Part shown: positions 9,315-18,831 of the stretch, in pieces
Position numbering within the stretch: the stretch's first letter is position 1
Layout of the letters: every line of letters begins with the position of its first letter
Origin: Armatimonadota bacterium
GTDB lineage: Bacteria > Cloacimonadota > Cloacimonadia > Cloacimonadales > TCS61
Assembly (NCBI GenBank): GCA_013203665.1
Contig: JABMPU010000069.1
Span: 1 to 53,129, forward strand
DNA length: 53,129 bases
Reading direction: 5' to 3'
Program-made: the position numbers and the translations under genes
Notes under the pieces: generated by a model
What the model was told of the DNA's origin: nothing
Seen by the model: only the letters and a program-made list of their open reading frames with translations
Databases searched by the model: none

Positions 9315-12300
9315 TCATTTCATCAGGATCATTTTTCGGGTTGAAGTATATTCTCCATCTGCAGAATCGAATAAACTGAAATAAACTCCACTGGCAACCG
9401 GCTTTTTCGAATCATCACAACCATCCCAAACTACAGTATGATATTTCGCTTCTAATTCATTATCAATTAATGTTCTTACTTTCTGACCCTTGATATTAAA
9501 AATTTCAAGTTTAACATGAGATGGTTCTTTCAATGAGAAACGAATTGTAGTTTCAGGATTGAACGGATTGGGATAGTTCCCGAAAAGTTTGGTTATGGTT
9601 GGAACCAGATCGTTATTATTTCCAACCATTAACACATCTAAGGTAACTGGAATAACAGTCTCATTTCTTAAATCATCGCTTATCAGGATGTCGCAATAAT
9701 AAGTTCCTTCCAATAAATTTGCGGTGTTAAATGTGATTTCAATTTCATCTGTTTCTCCACTGATTAAACTTCCCGAATCCGAATCTAAAGAAATCCAATC
9801 TAAAGGTTCGGAAATTTCTGCTGTGTAATTCAGAATTCCTCCGCCCATATTTGTTAGTTCAAGTATTTCAGTTTCAACTATATTAGCTGCCATTTCTTTT
9901 GTTATGAAAAGAGGGTCTATCACCAGTTCAGGTGGAATTGGTACACCAAGAGGAGGAAATATTATGTAATCAACCCAGACGCAATCCGAACCACTTACAA
10001 GTCCTTGATCTTTGTTATAAAGCCATTCAAAAACATGATTGCCGGATGTAACTTCGAAGGAAGCCAAATCCCAGGGAGTTTCACCAGCCCATTTATCCAT
10101 TTCCTCGCCATCAATGAAGAAAGCTAAATAATCATAATAATTACCGGATGTACTTCCCACTTCTTCACAAGAAGTTTTGCGATAAAAGCTAATTTCTCCA
10201 TCGTACAAAACATCTAAGGTTAAAACAAGAGAAGAAGTCTGATTATGATCAATAGTGCCTGATTTGGCGGAAAAGAGCCCTTCATACGCATCTGTGTCTA
10301 TTGCCCAATCTGCATTCCCGCTAAATTGCCAGTCAAAGGATGAAAAGTTACCTGTTTCAAAATCTTCTTTCACTATTCCTAAAGTTGTAGAAACGTTTTC
10401 TTCAGTATTATACGCATTTGCAGAAACTTCATAATTGAACATAACCGGAGTGCCCAGAGGAATTGCCGCATCAGCAGAAACAACGTAAACAGCAAAGGTT
10501 TGAATTCCAGGTTCAACTTCACCGATTTCAAATGAATAATTAAAAATCGTTATCAGTTCATTATCACAATTTAAATATGTATAAGCAAATGGTGAGGTAG
10601 AATGTCCGATGTTTGTTGTTAGGAAGAGGATGTTTGCACTTTCACCCGGATCCAGAATTCCATCATTATTTCCCTGAGCATCATCGATCTGCATCTGACC
10701 GATTTCCCAAACCGGAGCATTTACTATTATCACAAAAGATGAATACCAGGTTTCTCTTGTAGAATCGGAAATTTCGAGATCAAATAAGATTTCATGTTGA
10801 TCTGGTATGTTATCTGCAATTGTAAAAGCAAATGCATTATTTAAAGTAAGTGTATTCTCTGCCGGGATTGTGCCGAACTCTTCAAAATCATCTGTAATGG
10901 TAACATATTCATCTTCACTTGTTAAAGTGGCAGAAACGTTTAAAGCATCCATATCTCCAATATTATTCAAAGTTATATTAAGTTCGATATCTTCATCAAA
11001 ATCAGCTAATCCGTTGCCATTTCCTGCAGTATCATCAATTTCATAAGATTCAAAAATCACGTATGGTTGATTTGAAAAAATAGTTATGGAATCTTGTAAC
11101 CGGATTTTATTATGTCCTATGATCGATAATTCGATTGATTCCGGAGAAATAATAATTGAAAATAAATCCATCAGAATACAACCGGTTTCATCTGCAACTC
11201 CTCTACCAATCAATTCTCCATCTTGTATTAAGGCGATGCGTGCAAAAGGCGAATCAGTCACAAAAGATATTTGCTCTGTTCCGATAAGAACACTTGGTGG
11301 ATAAATTGCTACAATTTCTTCCGGGGCTGCTGTCCAGATATCCAAAGAAGGATCACCAAAAAGATTAGTTTCGTAAGCTGTATAACGCATATAATCATTG
11401 CTTGTGAAATAAGACATATTATCTTCTTTAGAATCACTGTTTGTAAATCCGATAGTTGTAATATCTTCACCAAATATAGCATCATAAAATTGTCTGTCCA
11501 GAAATTGAGATGTGCTGTTTGTATTGCCCGGAATATACCAGCCGAATCGCGAATTTGCCACGCAGGCAACTTCTCCGGTTTCCAGGGTGGTTATTTTTTC
11601 TGCAAAACAATCTTCGCCATAACCGTTATTCCAGTGCCAGTTATCAAAAGAACCATTATAACAACCCTGTGAATATCCTATAACAAATCCACGTGTAATG
11701 CCGTCATTTGTAAAATTAGATGTTGTAATATCGCTGTTATTCATTTTCATATTATAGGTTGGGCTGGAATGCCCCAGATGATTCAAAAGATTTATTCCGG
11801 TATTATTAAACTGATCGAATACATCGTACTTATTCCAGGTCATGTCTCTATCATAAAGAGTTGAAATAGTAAAGTTGTCCGAAATAGCTGTTGTGGTAAA
11901 ACTATGATTTGAGCTGCCATAAGCAATTTCATCTTTATAATCTCCACCAAAAGTCCAGGGACTATTATTCAGCTCTTCGCCAATCATCAGAGCTTTTTCA
12001 ATATCTTCGATAACAGGATTATTCTGATACAGATAGAGTTTATTCGTGAAATTCTGGATTTCGTATTCATCATCCACACATATCCTGCCGATTCCTACTT
12101 CAGCAAAAAGGTCATATTCTCCGGTTTCACCCCACCTGTTATCACCATCATTATTCCAATCCGGTCCCGAACCTGTACCAGATCCACGATCTAAACAAGC
12201 ATAATACATATCGGAAGGAATATTGTTATCATCAACTGCATAAAAACCTCTATGCGGAATTATATTCTGAGAGGGAGTATTCGGAGCTGAATCTCCTCCT

Positions 12301-13142
12301 AAAATTACAAAACTAATGCTAAAATTCAGATAATAATCGATCACACAATTCCTGATCTTTTCCTGCTCATCAATCCCGGAATAATTTAAATAGATTTCTT
12401 CGGTTGTAAGAGCTTCGATAATAAATCCGGTTGATGTTTTAAAATCAATGTAATCTTGGAAATAGGGAAGAAGTGCTGCATTCGTGATTAACAAAATATC
12501 ATATTCTTCATCTCGATTTGAAGGATAATTATATGAACTCAGCATAGGAGGATTATCAATTATATTTGTAATTCTTTTTTGAATAGAATAAGAATTTTTT
12601 AGAAACTGTTCTGTAGGAATCACAGATGTTTCATAAGTTATTTCTATTTGGATATCTTTGAGAAATTTTATTTGCTTTTTACCAGGAATGTAATTTACAG
12701 GACAAATCGAAAAGGAACCAATTGAATGTCCCGACAAAAAATTTGTACTGACATTGTTTACAGTTTTTTCCGGAAACCTGGAAGGAGAATTATAAACAGC
12801 TTCATCAGGTTTTACTTCATAATTTTCAATTTTCCGGGAAATTGGAAATTGCTTTGAAGCAGGTTTGATAGTTATATCGTTTTGAGTAGAATAATAATTT
12901 TGAGAAATGATTCTCACAGTTTTAATCTGTTGATTTTGAGGAAGTAAAAGATCTGCTCCAAAATATGGCAACAAAGGACTTCCTTCTTCACCTGAATTAT
13001 AACAATTCTCATAAATAATTTCCGTAAAACCGTTTTCTGTGTTTAATTCCGGAAATTCAAAATGATAATCTTGAACAATTACATCGGAAAATAAAAAACC
13101 ACAAAACATAAATGCTACTAATAAGAAAATCTGCTTTTTCAT
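9315..13142 (-). CDS. Gingipain-like C25 cysteine peptidase with T9SS tail
   Basis: A 1275-aa secreted protein: signal peptide (1-19), propeptide-like region with the 'EEGSPLLPYFGADLLLPQ' motif, C25 catalytic domain (about 215-610), then repeated Ig/CARDB-like modules (about 690-960), a MAM/jelly-roll-like segment starting 'EDFETGNFSSFDW', a BACON-like strand module ('LELTNMGGGILNYTAEIS') and a C-terminal sorting domain starting 'YPNPFNPETTIRFSL'. The likely catalytic dyad is His458 (NHLGHSS) and Cys494 (SQGCYNG); the 36-residue spacing is close to that of gingipains. It is expected to be exported by T9SS to the cell surface. Monocistronic, SD GGAG before ATG. Specificity cannot be read. Confidence 0.9.
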   Translation of the reverse strand: MKKQIFLLVAFMFCGFLFSDVIVQDYHFEFPELNTENGFTEIIYENCYNSGEEGSPLLPYFGADLLLPQNQQIKTVRIISQNYYSTQNDITIKPASKQFPISRKIENYEVKPDEAVYNSPSRFPEKTVNNVSTNFLSGHSIGSFSICPVNYIPGKKQIKFLKDIQIEITYETSVIPTEQFLKNSYSIQKRITNIIDNPPMLSSYNYPSNRDEEYDILLITNAALLPYFQDYIDFKTSTGFIIEALTTEEIYLNYSGIDEQEKIRNCVIDYYLNFSISFVILGGDSAPNTPSQNIIPHRGFYAVDDNNIPSDMYYACLDRGSGTGSGPDWNNDGDNRWGETGEYDLFAEVGIGRICVDDEYEIQNFTNKLYLYQNNPVIEDIEKALMIGEELNNSPWTFGGDYKDEIAYGSSNHSFTTTAISDNFTISTLYDRDMTWNKYDVFDQFNNTGINLLNHLGHSSPTYNMKMNNSDITTSNFTNDGITRGFVIGYSQGCYNGSFDNWHWNNGYGEDCFAEKITTLETGEVACVANSRFGWYIPGNTNSTSQFLDRQFYDAIFGEDITTIGFTNSDSKEDNMSYFTSNDYMRYTAYETNLFGDPSLDIWTAAPEEIVAIYPPSVLIGTEQISFVTDSPFARIALIQDGELIGRGVADETGCILMDLFSIIISPESIELSIIGHNKIRLQDSITIFSNQPYVIFESYEIDDTAGNGNGLADFDEDIELNITLNNIGDMDALNVSATLTSEDEYVTITDDFEEFGTIPAENTLTLNNAFAFTIADNIPDQHEILFDLEISDSTRETWYSSFVIIVNAPVWEIGQMQIDDAQGNNDGILDPGESANILFLTTNIGHSTSPFAYTYLNCDNELITIFNYSFEIGEVEPGIQTFAVYVVSADAAIPLGTPVMFNYEVSANAYNTEENVSTTLGIVKEDFETGNFSSFDWQFSGNADWAIDTDAYEGLFSAKSGTIDHNQTSSLVLTLDVLYDGEISFYRKTSCEEVGSTSGNYYDYLAFFIDGEEMDKWAGETPWDLASFEVTSGNHVFEWLYNKDQGLVSGSDCVWVDYIIFPPLGVPIPPELVIDPLFITKEMAANIVETEILELTNMGGGILNYTAEISEPLDWISLDSDSGSLISGETDEIEITFNTANLLEGTYYCDILISDDLRNETVIPVTLDVLMVGNNNDLVPTITKLFGNYPNPFNPETTIRFSLKEPSHVKLEIFNIKGQKVRTLIDNELEAKYHTVVWDGCDDSKKPVASGVYFSLFDSADGEYTSTRKMILMK

Positions 13143-13611
13143 AACAACTCCTAATATTTTTTTTAATTTGATTCAATAAGTGGAAACTAAGTTTACGAAT
13201 TATTTAAACTTTTTTTTAAAAAAGGATGTTTTTCTCTTTTTTAAAATTTATTTCCAAACTTTATTAAATGAATTATGCAATATCTATTCCAAGAAAATAT
13301 TTATAAAAAACTTTTAGTTTCGTTGTTTATAGTTTGTTAAGCTCATATATGAAGAAAGTTTTTGAGGTTTTCATTTTTTTTTTATAATTCCCAGAATAAT
13401 TTTTTAATGAATACCTTAGATAATAAATATTTTATAATTGATTGTATTATAATGAGATGGGAATATTTAATAAAAAAAATGATAATGCGAAATTAAATAG
13501 AACAAAACGCTCAAATGCTCATAAAGTGGTCGTCTACAGATTTTTTTGTTGACAAGAATTAAAAGAAAAACAAATTCTAACGTGTCAACCTAATAGGAAA
13601 GGAGGAAATTC
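13143..13611. other. Divergent AT-rich intergenic region
   Basis: About 470 bases between the C25 peptidase (leaving left) and HU (leaving right). No ORF or RNA gene was recognised. It contains poly-T/poly-A runs and must hold promoters for both genes. I looked for clusters of TTATNCACA DnaA boxes because dnaN-recF follows, and saw none. Confidence 0.6.
13548..13589 (+). promoter_or_regulatory. Imperfect inverted repeat upstream of HU
   Basis: GTTGACA (13548-13554) and AGAATT (13555-13560) are mirrored by AATTCT (13573-13578) and TGTCAAC (13583-13589), 23 bases before the HU start codon. TTGACA inside the left arm (13549-13554) could be a -35 box, but no good -10 stands at 16-18 bases. It may be an operator or a leader hairpin; both readings are inference. 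Confidence 0.4.
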
Positions 13612-13884
13612 ATGAACAGACAAGATTTAATTGCAAAAGTTGCATGTGATGCAGATATCACCAAAAAAGCTGCTAACCTCGCTTTGAGTTCAGTTCTTGG
13701 TGGTATTTTAGCTGCATTAGAAGCTGGTGAAAAAGTTTCTTTAGTCGGATTTGGTACTTTTTCTGTAAAAGAAAGAAGTGCTCGTGTAGGAGTTAATCCT
13801 CAGACAAAAGCAAAAATCAATATTCCTGCCAGAAAAGTTCCTTATTTTAAAGCCGGTAAAAAACTTAAAGAAGCAGTTAAGTAA
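13612..13884 (+). CDS. hup: HU-family DNA-binding protein
   Basis: A 90-aa nucleoid protein, exactly the usual HU length. It begins 'MNRQDLIAKVACDADITKKAA' and contains 'VSLVGFGTFSVKERSARVGVNPQT' followed by 'INIPARKVPYFKAGKKLKEAVK'. The 'INIPARKVPYFKAGKKLK' part is the DNA-binding arm with the minor-groove intercalating Pro, and it closes the dimer fold. A very strong SD (AAAGGAGG, 6 bases from ATG) and an own terminator suggest high, separate expression. HU and IHF subunits cannot be told apart with certainty from sequence alone; HU is more likely. Confidence 0.93.
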   Translation: MNRQDLIAKVACDADITKKAANLALSSVLGGILAALEAGEKVSLVGFGTFSVKERSARVGVNPQTKAKINIPARKVPYFKAGKKLKEAVK

Positions 13885-13898
13885 TTTTTTTTAGGTAG

Positions 13899-13932
13899 AA
13901 AGCAAGAGTTTCTACACTCTTGCTTTTTTTTT
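13899..13932 (+). terminator. Rho-independent terminator of HU
   Basis: An 11-bp perfect stem, AAAGCAAGAGT (13899-13909) against ACTCTTGCTTT (13916-13926), has a 6-base loop and a following run of T. It isolates HU from dnaN, whose start is 24 bases downstream. Confidence 0.9.
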
Positions 13933-13955
13933 CAAAAAAGCGAATCGAGGAAATA

Positions 13956-15074
13956 ATGAAATTTTCTATAGAAAAACATGATTTACAAGCAAATATACAT
14001 TATTTGTTTAATATAGTACCAAGTAAAAACACGATGCCAATTTTAACGAATTACCTTATTGAAGCTGATGAACAAAACAATATGCTCAAATTCACTGCAA
14101 CTGACCTTGAAATAACAGTTGTTGCTGAATTCGAAGCAAATGTTTCTGAAAGCGGCAAAGTGGCAGTTTTGGCAAAAAACTTTAATGAGATAATCAACAC
14201 ATTACCGGAATCCATAATTCATCTTATGGTGGAAGAAGATACTCTGAAAATACATTGTGAACATTCCAAATTTTCTCTTTTATGTGCCGATACGAGTCAA
14301 TTCCCTTTAATCCCTGAAAAAGATCTTTCAAATGTAATTAAACTCAATGCTTCAATGTTTAAAAAAATGATTGAAAATACGCATTTTGCAGTTTCTACAG
14401 AATTGAATCGTCCGATTTTTACAGGTATCTTCTGGAGAATGACTTCCAGTTCACAATTGATGGTTGCAACTGACGGTAAAAAGATTGCTGAATTCAAGCT
14501 TTTTAATCAAGTAGATTTGCCGGAACCAGTTGAACAGATTATTCCAACCAAAGGTTTGCTATTCATCGACAAAGTTATAACAGATAAAATTTCAGAGATT
14601 TCCGTGTTGATCGAATCGAATCGTGTTATGTTTGTTTATGGCAATTATACCATATTCACTCACATCATCGAAGGCAGATATCCGGATTACACAAAAGCCA
14701 TACCTACAAATAATAATAATGTTTTATTAATCAATACTGAACTCATGAAAGAGGTAATAAAAAGAGTTTCTCTTTTAGCATCTGAAGATACATTCAAAGT
14801 CAAATTTGAGATAAGTGAAGATTCATTTGCCATTAGTTCCACAAAACGTGAGGAAGGTGAAGCAAATGAGGTAATTGAGGATTTCAAATATACTGGTGAA
14901 GCACTTGAAATTGCCTTTAATTATAGATATCTCTCAGCCATTTTCAATGTGATCGAATCTGATGAAGTTGAAATGAGAATGGGAAAATCTAACGAACCTG
15001 TTCTTTTCTTTAACGCAGAAAAAGAAGAAGAGTATCTTGCAAAATTCCTGCTGATGCCTCTTCGGTTAGCTTAG
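13956..15074 (+). CDS. dnaN: DNA polymerase III beta subunit (sliding clamp)
   Basis: Ring-shaped processivity clamp for replicative polymerase. ATG 13956 is preferred (GAGGA five bases upstream); it gives 372 aa, the family norm, beginning MKFSIEKHDLQANI. Three clamp repeats are recognisable: an N-terminal one with 'ATDLEITVVAEF', a middle one with 'VATDGKKIAEFKL', and a C-terminal one with 'FNYRYLSAIFNVIESDEVEMRMG'. It ends in the partner-binding 'FLLMPLRLA', where the P-M-R-L-type end is characteristic. It abuts recF directly, as in many genomes, but dnaA and gyrB are absent here. Confidence 0.96.
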   Translation: MKFSIEKHDLQANIHYLFNIVPSKNTMPILTNYLIEADEQNNMLKFTATDLEITVVAEFEANVSESGKVAVLAKNFNEIINTLPESIIHLMVEEDTLKIHCEHSKFSLLCADTSQFPLIPEKDLSNVIKLNASMFKKMIENTHFAVSTELNRPIFTGIFWRMTSSSQLMVATDGKKIAEFKLFNQVDLPEPVEQIIPTKGLLFIDKVITDKISEISVLIESNRVMFVYGNYTIFTHIIEGRYPDYTKAIPTNNNNVLLINTELMKEVIKRVSLLASEDTFKVKFEISEDSFAISSTKREEGEANEVIEDFKYTGEALEIAFNYRYLSAIFNVIESDEVEMRMGKSNEPVLFFNAEKEEEYLAKFLLMPLRLA

Positions 15075-16145
15075 TTGGAAATATCATTATTAAAATTACA
15101 AAACTATCGCAATTTCGCGGAATTAGAATTAATTTTTGAACCGGAAGGTGCTTTAATTCATGGTAAGAATGGAATAGGAAAAACCAACCTTCTGGAAGCG
15201 ATTTCATATTTTGCTTTTGGGAAATCATTTAGAACAAAACACGATATTGACCTGATTAATTTCTCAAAAGCTTTTTTTCGTTTAGAAGCAAACTTTACAA
15301 TTAATGGAAAACAGTTCGTCTTTGAAGCTTCTGCAGATAAAAACATAAAACAAATAAAGATCGATGAGACGAATATTTCAAAAACAAGTGAACTCTTTCA
15401 ATATCTGAAAATAGTTTATTTTTCTCCGCAAGATATCAGGATTATAAGCGGTCCTCCCGCAGAACGAAGACGTTTTTTTGATCTAGCAATATCTCAATAT
15501 TCCTTTAATTATTTGCAATTATTACGAAAATATTATCGCATCTTAAAACAGAGAAATGCACTTCTTAAAAGTAAATTTAATAATCTGGAGAAAAAAACCT
15601 GGGATGAACAATTTATTGATATTGCCTGCCAAGTAATTGAATTCAGGCTGGATTATCTGAAAAAATTCATTCCATTATTAACTGATACTTATTCACAGAT
15701 CAGTAACAATCATGAAGAACTTGATGTTAAATATAAGTTTTCATTTGCGAATTTTTATGGAGAAAATCTGAAAGACAATTTAAGAAATCACCTGGAGGAA
15801 ACTGAGAAATCTGAAATTGAATCTCTACGAAGTTTATCCGGTCCGCATTTGGATGATATTCAATTTAGTTTTGATCTGCATCCGGCACGAAGTTTTGGTT
15901 CACAAGGTCAACAACGTTCACTGGTTATTGCTGCTCGTCTGGTGCAGGCAAATTTGATTTCTAAAAAAGCAAAAGACACGCCGATTCTCATGTTTGATGA
16001 TGTTCTGGCAGATCTGGATAAAGAAAGAGCTTTGAGCATAATTCATCTATTAAAGAAAAAACATCAGATTTTTATTGCAACTCCGAACGTGAAAAATTAT
16101 GAAGGGTTCCATCTTCAAAATATTAATTTAGAAGAATTAGTATGA
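15075..16145 (+). CDS. recF: DNA replication and repair protein RecF
   Basis: SMC-like ATPase that helps load RecA at gaps. The 356 aa start from a TTG immediately after the dnaN stop, giving 'MEISLLKLQNYRNFAELEL', the conserved RecF opening. Walker A GKNGIGKTNLLEA (about 30-42), 'GPPAERRRFFDLAIS' (about 125), signature LSGPHLDDI (about 255) and Walker B 'PILMFDDVLADLD' (about 305) are all present. Overlaps the next gene by 4 bases (ATGA), so dnaN-recF-transporter is one transcript. Confidence 0.95.
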   Translation: MEISLLKLQNYRNFAELELIFEPEGALIHGKNGIGKTNLLEAISYFAFGKSFRTKHDIDLINFSKAFFRLEANFTINGKQFVFEASADKNIKQIKIDETNISKTSELFQYLKIVYFSPQDIRIISGPPAERRRFFDLAISQYSFNYLQLLRKYYRILKQRNALLKSKFNNLEKKTWDEQFIDIACQVIEFRLDYLKKFIPLLTDTYSQISNNHEELDVKYKFSFANFYGENLKDNLRNHLEETEKSEIESLRSLSGPHLDDIQFSFDLHPARSFGSQGQQRSLVIAARLVQANLISKKAKDTPILMFDDVLADLDKERALSIIHLLKKKHQIFIATPNVKNYEGFHLQNINLEELV

Positions 16146-17383
16146 AATTAACGAAAAATATTTTCGGCTGGTTAATGTATGATTTCGCAAACTCATCTTT
16201 CACCACCATTATTGTAACCGTTATTTACAGTGTTTATTTCAAAAATGTTGTGGTGAATAATGGAGAAGTCGGTACAGCTTTATGGGGGAGAGCTGTTAGC
16301 ATTTCAATGCTTTTGGTAGCTATTTCAGCTCCTATTTTCGGTGCAGTGGCAGATTTCTCTCGTGCCAAGAAAAGATTTCTTTTTTATACTACATACTTAA
16401 CAGTAATTTTTACAGCACTTTTATATTTTGTGAAAGCAGGAAATATTTTTACAGGAATGCTTTTTTTCATAATTGCTAATTTCGGTTTCAATAGCGGTAT
16501 GGTTTTTTATAATTCGCTGTTACCGGAAATCGCAGGTAGAAATGATCTGGGAAAAGTTTCCGGTTGGGGTTGGGCACTGGGTTATGTAGGAGGATTATTA
16601 TCTCTGTTGCTGGTTTTGCCTTTGGTAAATAATAATCTGGTAAATCTTACTTTTCCTGCAGTTGCTCTATTCTTTGGCTTGTTTGCCTTGTTCACTTTTT
16701 TCCTTTTGAAAGAAGTAAAGAAACCATCTAAACGAACAAATTATTTCAGAACTGCTATTCAGAGGATTATCACAACAGCAAAAAATATTCGAAAATTTAA
16801 AGAACTTCTCAAATTTATTTTCAGCTATCTTTTCTACAATGATGGGATTGTAGTTGTAATCAGTTTTGCTGCTATTTATGGCGCAACCAGGTTCGGTATG
16901 AATGCGAAACAATTGATTACTTATTTCATTATTGCTCAATTTACTTCCATAATTGGAGCATTTGTTTTTGGTTATATTCTGGATAAACTGGGTGCAAAAA
17001 GAACAATATCAATATCTTTAATTATCTGGGTTGTAGTTGTTTTCTGGGCTTTCTGGTGTAAAACGATGACGGAATTTTATTGTGTTGGATTATTAGCAGG
17101 TCTGGCTATTGGTTCCAGTCAATCCAGCAGCAGAACAATGTTAGCTCTTCTCACTCCTAAAGAGAAAATGGCTGAATTCTTTGGATTTTATGCTTTTACC
17201 GGAAAAGTTGCTTCGATTTTTGGTCCACTTATTTATGGTGAAGTAGCAAGAATTACTGGTTCTCAAAGATGGGCAATTTTATCTGTTTTAACTTTTTTTC
17301 TTGCTGGAATGATTATCCTGCAAACAGTTAATGAAAATAAGGGTCGTCAAATTGCAATTGATTGGATTAATCCCTCAGATTAA
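16142..17383 (+). CDS. UMF1-family MFS transporter
   Basis: A 413-aa inner-membrane protein with about 12 hydrophobic helices. The opening 'FGWLMYDFANSSFTTIIVTVIYSVYF' is the hallmark of the UMF1 / Atg22-like branch of the major facilitator superfamily. The central loop 'KEVKKPSKRTNYFRTAIQRI' is basic and likely cytoplasmic. 'GSSQSSSRTMLALLTPKEKMAEFFGFY' fits the second-half MFS motif. Substrate unknown; yeast relatives export amino acids from vacuoles. Translationally coupled to recF by ATGA, a link of no obvious meaning. Confidence 0.88.
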   Translation: MKLTKNIFGWLMYDFANSSFTTIIVTVIYSVYFKNVVVNNGEVGTALWGRAVSISMLLVAISAPIFGAVADFSRAKKRFLFYTTYLTVIFTALLYFVKAGNIFTGMLFFIIANFGFNSGMVFYNSLLPEIAGRNDLGKVSGWGWALGYVGGLLSLLLVLPLVNNNLVNLTFPAVALFFGLFALFTFFLLKEVKKPSKRTNYFRTAIQRIITTAKNIRKFKELLKFIFSYLFYNDGIVVVISFAAIYGATRFGMNAKQLITYFIIAQFTSIIGAFVFGYILDKLGAKRTISISLIIWVVVVFWAFWCKTMTEFYCVGLLAGLAIGSSQSSSRTMLALLTPKEKMAEFFGFYAFTGKVASIFGPLIYGEVARITGSQRWAILSVLTFFLAGMIILQTVNENKGRQIAIDWINPSD

Positions 17384-17517
17384 TTAAATTTACAAAAAAA
17401 GAGAGTTTTTAAAATTTGAAAATGTAAGTAAATTTTTATGAAAAATAAGTTTATATTGAGATTATTCAATAAAGATTATTAAACCAATTCAGTATTGATA
17501 AAAAAATTGGAGGAAAA

Positions 17518-17883
17518 ATGCTCAGAACAATGTTAATTTCAAAAATACATCGAGCAAATATTACATTCAGGGATTTGAATTATATGGGCAGTATTACGAT
17601 AGATAAAAATCTTTTGGATGCATCCGGAATGAAGGTTAATGAGAAAGTGGATATTTATAATATTGATAATGGGAATAGGTTCTCAACCTATATTTTTGAA
17701 GGTGAAGCTGGCTCTGGAGTAATTGGAATAAATGGTGCTGCAGCGAGATTGGTTAGTCTTGATGATAAGGTTATAATTGCAAATTACGGTCAGATGGATG
17801 AAATAGAAATAGAAAATCACAAACCGAAAGTCATTCTTATTGAAGACGATAAGAATCTAAAATATAAAGAAACAAAATATTAA
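17518..17883 (+). CDS. panD: Aspartate 1-decarboxylase
   Basis: Pyruvoyl enzyme that makes beta-alanine from L-aspartate for pantothenate. The 121 aa fit the family. Self-cleavage should occur between Gly24 and Ser25 (YMGSITID), leaving a pyruvoyl group on Ser25. Other active-site residues sit at the canonical numbers: Lys9, His11, Arg54 and Tyr58, with NGAAARL near 80. SD TTGGAGGAAAA before ATG. Its stop overlaps the panC start by one base; panB is not in the window. Confidence 0.96.
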   Translation: MLRTMLISKIHRANITFRDLNYMGSITIDKNLLDASGMKVNEKVDIYNIDNGNRFSTYIFEGEAGSGVIGINGAAARLVSLDDKVIIANYGQMDEIEIENHKPKVILIEDDKNLKYKETKY

Positions 17884-18719
17884 TGAAACCGATAATTATT
17901 AAATCTGTTTCTGAAATGATTGAAGTTTCAAGGAACATTAAAACTTCAATTGGCTTTGTGCCGACAATGGGATTTCTGCACGAAGGTCATCTGAGTTTGG
18001 TGAAAAAAGCAAAACAGGAAACAGAGACTGTGATTGTGAGTATTTATGTGAATCCATCTCAATTTGCTCCAAATGAAGATTTGGATAAGTATCCTCGAAG
18101 TTTTGAAAGAGATATTCAATTACTTGCTGAATTGGATGTAGATTATGTGTTCTTCCCGGAAAATCAGGAAATGTATCCGGAAGGATATAAAACCTGGATT
18201 ACAGTAGAAAAAATCAGCAGAATTTTGTGCGGGAGATCTCGTCCAACCCATTTCAGGGGAGTGGTTACAATTGTGGCTAAATTGATGAATACTGTAAATG
18301 CAGATTATATGTTTATGGGTGAGAAAGATTTTCAGCAGATAGTTGTTCTGGAGCAAATGATAAAAGACCTGAATTTTAAAACCAGGATAGTTCGCTGTCC
18401 TCTAATTCGAGAAAAAGATGGTTTAGCTATGAGTTCCAGGAATAAATATCTTTCCTCACAGCAACGAAATGATGCTTTATGTTTATATAAATCTCTTTTG
18501 ATGGCTCAGGAAAAATTTAATGAAGGTTTTACAGGGTCTGCTGAAACTATTGATTGGATGAATGAGTTTATTGAAAGTTATAATGGAGTTGTGGATTATA
18601 CCGAGATAGTTGATCCGAATTCTTTACAAACAATTTCCAATTTGCATAAAGGCTGTAGAATTCTGGTTGCCGTAAAAATCGGTAAAACACGACTCATTGA
18701 TAATATTGAAATTGTATAA
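17883..18719 (+). CDS. panC: Pantothenate synthetase
   Basis: Joins pantoate and beta-alanine with ATP through a pantoyl-adenylate. The 278 aa match the usual length. Motifs: PTMGFLHEGHLSL (the HIGH-like ATP loop), VSIYVNPSQF, 'RPTHFRGVVTIVAKLMN', MGEKDFQQ, and 'IREKDGLAMSSRNKYL' (KMSKS-like). It works directly with PanD from the overlapping upstream gene, so the pair supplies and uses beta-alanine. Confidence 0.96.
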   Translation: MKPIIIKSVSEMIEVSRNIKTSIGFVPTMGFLHEGHLSLVKKAKQETETVIVSIYVNPSQFAPNEDLDKYPRSFERDIQLLAELDVDYVFFPENQEMYPEGYKTWITVEKISRILCGRSRPTHFRGVVTIVAKLMNTVNADYMFMGEKDFQQIVVLEQMIKDLNFKTRIVRCPLIREKDGLAMSSRNKYLSSQQRNDALCLYKSLLMAQEKFNEGFTGSAETIDWMNEFIESYNGVVDYTEIVDPNSLQTISNLHKGCRILVAVKIGKTRLIDNIEIV

Positions 18720-18730
18720 TGTTTGTTAAA

Positions 18731-18815
18731 AACCTTGCGAACGGTAAAAACTTTCGCAACGATTTTACATAGAATGTTCCGACCGTTCCAAAGGTCTTCG
18801 ACCCTTTGGAAGGTC
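18731..18815. repeat. Dispersed 'ACCGTTC...GGTCTTCGACC' hairpins
   Basis: GACCGTTCCAAAGGTC and GACCCTTTGGAAGGTC form a bulged stem around TTC at 18781-18815. A weaker relative, AACCTTGCGAACGGT, lies at about 18731-18745. The same family appears at 37628-37661 and 44448-44486. It follows panC and may also act as a transcription end, though no T run follows. Confidence 0.6.
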
Positions 18816-18831
18816 TGAAATTGGAGATAAA

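Noticed and set aside
13143-13611. Chromosomal replication origin next to dnaN-recF
   Set aside because: No DnaA-box cluster was found and dnaA is absent.
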